Part shown: in pieces, positions 5,223 through 6,802 of the stretch
Position numbering within the stretch: position 1 is the first letter of the stretch
Layout: each line of letters opens with the position of its first letter
NCBI RefSeq assembly: GCF_937858865.1
Contig: NZ_CALLYO010000531.1
Coordinates: 1 to 6,802, forward strand
Direction: 5' to 3'
DNA length: 6,802 bases
Origin: an uncultured Amaricoccus sp.
Lineage (GTDB): Bacteria > Pseudomonadota > Alphaproteobacteria > Rhodobacterales > Rhodobacteraceae
Notes under the pieces: model-generated
What the model saw: only the letters and a program-made list of their open reading frames with translations
Databases searched by the model: none
What the model was told of the DNA's origin: nothing
Translations under genes and position numbers: made by a program

Positions 5223-6572
5223 TCACGCGCCGCTTTCCAAGGTGCGGCCGGGCGGGGCGAGATGCTTGACGAAGCGCCACCCGGCGACCGCCGCCACCGT
5301 GCCGACGACGACGCCGGCCAGCGCCTGGCCGTAGACGACGCCCGGCGCACCGACGGCGTTCGAGAGCGCCCAGGCGAGCGGGTACATGGCGAGCCCGTCG
5401 CGGGTCCAGTTGAAGAGCGTCGAGCGCAGCGGCCGGCCGAGCGTGTTGAAGGCGGCGTTGGCGACGAAGAGGGCGCCGGTGAAGACGAAGCCGCCGGCGG
5501 CGAGCCCGACGAAGGCGAGGAAGACCTCGGCGCCCTCCGGCCCGAGGCGGAAGACCGCGACGATCTGGTGGCGCAGCAGGAAGAGGATGGCCCAGGTCGC
5601 CGCGGTATAGGCGGCGCAGAAGAGGAGGGCGTCGCGGTAGGTGCTGCGCACCCGGCTCATCAGGCGGGCGCCGTAGTTCTGCCCGAGGATGCCGCCGATC
5701 GCGCCGGAGAGCGCGAAGATGCCGCCGAAGGCGAGCACGGTCATCCGCGTCACCACCGCCCAGCCGGCCACGGCGCCGTCGCCATGCGCGGCGATCAGGC
5801 TGGTCAGCAGGTAGTTGCCGAAGGGGGTGGAGAGCTGGGTGACGCTGGCCGGCAGGGCGATCAGGAAGAAGGGGCGCGCGAAGCCGGCGATCTGCCGCGG
5901 GCGGGCCGGCCCCAGCAGGCGGTGCGGGCGCAGCAGGTACCAGATGGCGAGGAGGCCGGAGGTGCCGCGCGCTGCCACCATCACCCAGGCCGCGCCCTCG
6001 AGGCGGAAGTCGAGCAGGATGATGAAGATCGGATCGAGCACCATGGCGATCAGCCCGGCGACCAGCGTCACCGACATCGAGCGCCAGGCGTCGCCGGCGG
6101 CGCGCAGGATCGAGCCGCCGGTCATCCCGAGCGCGAGGAACGGCATGGCCGGCGAGGTGACGAGCAGGAACCGGCTCGCCTCGGCCGCCGCCTCGCCGCG
6201 CGCCCCGGCCAGCGCGAGCAGCGGATCGCGGAAGGCGACGACGAGCGCGGCGACCGCCGCCTGCACCAGGAAGGTGATGACGAGCGCCGAGGTCGCGCCG
6301 ATGCGCGCGCCGGCGATGTCGCCCTCGCCGAGCGAGCGGCTGACGAGCGCGGTGGCGGCGATGGCGATGCCGATCCCGGAGGAGATGATGAAGAAGATGA
6401 CCGTCCAGGCGAAGCCGAGCGCCGCTACCAGCCGCTCGTCGCCGAGGCGGGAGACCCAGAAGAGCGTCGCCGCGTCGATCAGGAACATGAAGGTGAGGCC
6501 GATGGCGCCGGTCAGCGTCATCACCACGACGTGGCGCAGCGTCGAGCCTTCGGTGAAACGGGCGCGTGCCAC
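5223..6572 (-). CDS. MATE family multidrug/cation antiporter
   Basis: MATE transporters are inner-membrane antiporters that expel drugs or organic cations using sodium or proton gradients. The 449-residue protein is of usual size with about twelve hydrophobic segments in two repeats (roughly residues 14-215 and 230-435). Family features are Asp33 in the first membrane helix ([15 protein letters not shown]), [10 protein letters not shown] (76-85), [18 protein letters not shown] (144-161) and [10 protein letters not shown] (293-302). The start is GTG at 6570-6572; the codon directly before it is an in-frame TGA, so no longer start is possible, and FTEGST near the N-terminus fits relatives I remember. 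There is no clear ribosome site, and a 9-bp hairpin lies just upstream. Substrate is unknown. It is first in a likely MATE-msrA-prmA transcript; an ATG at codon 18 is a less likely start. Confidence 0.94.
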   Translation of the reverse strand: MARARFTEGSTLRHVVVMTLTGAIGLTFMFLIDAATLFWVSRLGDERLVAALGFAWTVIFFIISSGIGIAIAATALVSRSLGEGDIAGARIGATSALVITFLVQAAVAALVVAFRDPLLALAGARGEAAAEASRFLLVTSPAMPFLALGMTGGSILRAAGDAWRSMSVTLVAGLIAMVLDPIFIILLDFRLEGAAWVMVAARGTSGLLAIWYLLRPHRLLGPARPRQIAGFARPFFLIALPASVTQLSTPFGNYLLTSLIAAHGDGAVAGWAVVTRMTVLAFGGIFALSGAIGGILGQNYGARLMSRVRSTYRDALLFCAAYTAATWAILFLLRHQIVAVFRLGPEGAEVFLAFVGLAAGGFVFTGALFVANAAFNTLGRPLRSTLFNWTRDGLAMYPLAWALSNAVGAPGVVYGQALAGVVVGTVAAVAGWRFVKHLAPPGRTLESGA

Positions 6573-6656
6573 TCAGGCGGCCGGGCGGAAGCGGCCGCCT
6601 CGGGCCCCGAAATGCGTGCAACGAAGTTTTAACAAGTATATTCCTTTTGATAACAT
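6573..6656 (-). CDS. Possible 27-aa leader ORF upstream of the MATE gene
   Basis: An ATG at 6654-6656 opens a 27-codon frame that begins [16 protein letters not shown] and whose TGA stop touches the GTG start of the transporter (TGAGTG), in the same frame. A partial ribosome site, TAGG, lies seven bases upstream of the ATG. The second half of the frame runs through the hairpin, so ribosomes translating it would open that stem and could restart at the GTG. The peptide has no recognisable motif. If transcription begins at the TATACT box inside the frame, the ORF would not be made, so this remains speculative. Confidence 0.25.
   Translation of the reverse strand: MLSKGIYLLKLRCTHFGARGGRFRPAA
6575..6600 (-). 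promoter_or_regulatory. Hairpin abutting the MATE start codon
   Basis: AGGCGGCCG (6575-6583) and CGGCCGCCT (6592-6600) form a perfect 9-bp stem with an 8-base loop. On the minus-strand transcript it ends two bases before the GTG start. It would hide any ribosome-binding sequence and could therefore restrict translation unless opened. There is no T tract, so a terminator is less likely. Confidence 0.45.
6635..6640 (-). promoter_or_regulatory. Possible -10 element for the MATE-msrA-prmA transcript
   Basis: The minus strand reads TATACT here, five of six matches to TATAAT, in an AT-rich island (about 6621-6673) that contrasts sharply with its surroundings. I find no good -35 at 16-18 bases, so the promoter may depend on an activator. 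A second -10-like TATAGG lies at 6664-6669. Confidence 0.35.
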
Positions 6657-6670
6657 GTAGTTACCTATAG

Positions 6671-6684
6671 TTTCGCGCGCGAAA
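6671..6684. promoter_or_regulatory. Perfect 14-bp palindrome TTTCGCGCGCGAAA
   Basis: The 14 bases are fully self-complementary and lie 22 bases beyond the stop of the right-edge gene, at the border of the AT-rich island upstream of the MATE gene. As DNA it could be an operator for a dimeric repressor. As RNA it could fold as a 5-bp stem with a 4-base loop ending the upstream transcript, though no T run follows. Which applies is not decidable from the sequence. Confidence 0.35.
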
Positions 6685-6706
6685 TCCTCCGATCGCGCCT
6701 CTCGGG

Positions 6707-6802
6707 TCAGGTCGCCAGCACGTTCTCGAACTGCCAGGGATCGCTCTCGTCGATCTCCTCGGCGAACTGCGGCCAGCGGGTCGAGATCGGGGTCCAGTCG
6801 GT
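6707..6802 (-). CDS. C-terminal fragment of an unrecognised protein
   Basis: The last 31 codons of a minus-strand gene enter at the right edge and end with TGA at 6707-6709. The visible tail includes TDWTPISTRWPQFAEEIDES and ends DPWQFENVLAT; it has three tryptophans, is acidic, and shows no membrane segment or motif that I can name. Codon use matches the other genes, with G or C in most third positions, which supports real coding. It runs in the same direction as the MATE gene, separated by 134 bases that include a palindrome and a possible promoter, so it is probably a separate transcript. I cannot assign a function from this fragment. Confidence 0.6.
   Translation of the reverse strand, partial: TDWTPISTRWPQFAEEIDESDPWQFENVLAT

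Noticed and set aside
5182..6621. Upstream extension of the msrA frame, which would give a 697-residue protein
   Set aside because: The added part overlaps the MATE gene in another frame and is Arg/Ala/Pro-rich without homology. The MsrA start at 5181 has a ribosome site and fits the family length.
5262..6632. A 456-codon open frame on the plus strand
   Set aside because: It lies opposite the MATE gene and has a low-complexity Asp/Glu/Arg/Gly composition typical of an antisense shadow; the MATE reading is clearly supported by motifs.
1..6802. CRISPR array, tRNA, rRNA, insertion sequence, phage or defence genes
   Set aside because: I saw no regularly spaced repeats, no tRNA-like cloverleaf with a CCA end, no transposase motifs and no terminal inverted repeats with target duplications.

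Overview
The window is very GC-rich with strong GC-driven codon use. Its gene content points to an alphaproteobacterium of the Rhodobacterales (Rhodobacteraceae/Paracoccaceae type). Supporting signs are the order ruvC-ruvA-ruvB followed by the start of a ybgC (tol-pal) operon, a DUF1127 protein upstream of ruvC on the other strand, and an intergenic element carrying CCCCCGAGGATATTTG, which I recall as a common repeat in that order. The assignment is from memory of gene order and motifs, not from a search.

Layout from left to right. (1) At 1-701 on the minus strand lie the first codons of a probable ybgC and two 93-residue predicted lipoproteins that look like diverged tandem paralogs. (2) At 702-955 is a non-coding stretch rich in stem-loops, including a terminator-like repeat element behind ruvB. 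(3) At 956-3150 on the minus strand is the tightly packed ruvC-ruvA-ruvB Holliday-junction operon, with a LexA-box-like sequence about 40 bp upstream of ruvC. (4) At 3151-3365 is a divergent promoter region. (5) At 3366-3587 on the plus strand is a small DUF1127 protein. (6) At 3605-6572 on the minus strand are three co-oriented genes, transcribed in the order MATE transporter, msrA, prmA, which converge on the DUF1127 gene. (7) At 6573-6706 is an AT-rich intergenic island with a palindrome, a possible promoter, a possible 27-codon leader ORF and a hairpin against the MATE start codon. (8) At 6707-6802 on the minus strand is the last 31 codons of an unrecognised gene.

How the genes relate. 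RuvC, RuvA and RuvB together make the branch-migration and resolution machine of homologous recombination. The two lipoproteins and ybgC continue in the same direction, so a repair operon runs into the envelope-associated tol-pal locus, with terminator-like hairpins between the parts. The MATE-msrA-prmA cluster combines a drug/cation exporter, a repair enzyme for oxidised methionine and a ribosomal-protein methyltransferase. Their linkage may be a shared transcript rather than a shared pathway.

The genes are mostly well-known housekeeping families and I see no defence island, mobile element, CRISPR array, tRNA or rRNA. The less ordinary items are the paired lipoproteins, the hairpin-dense intergenic region, the MATE leader arrangement and the possible SOS operator.
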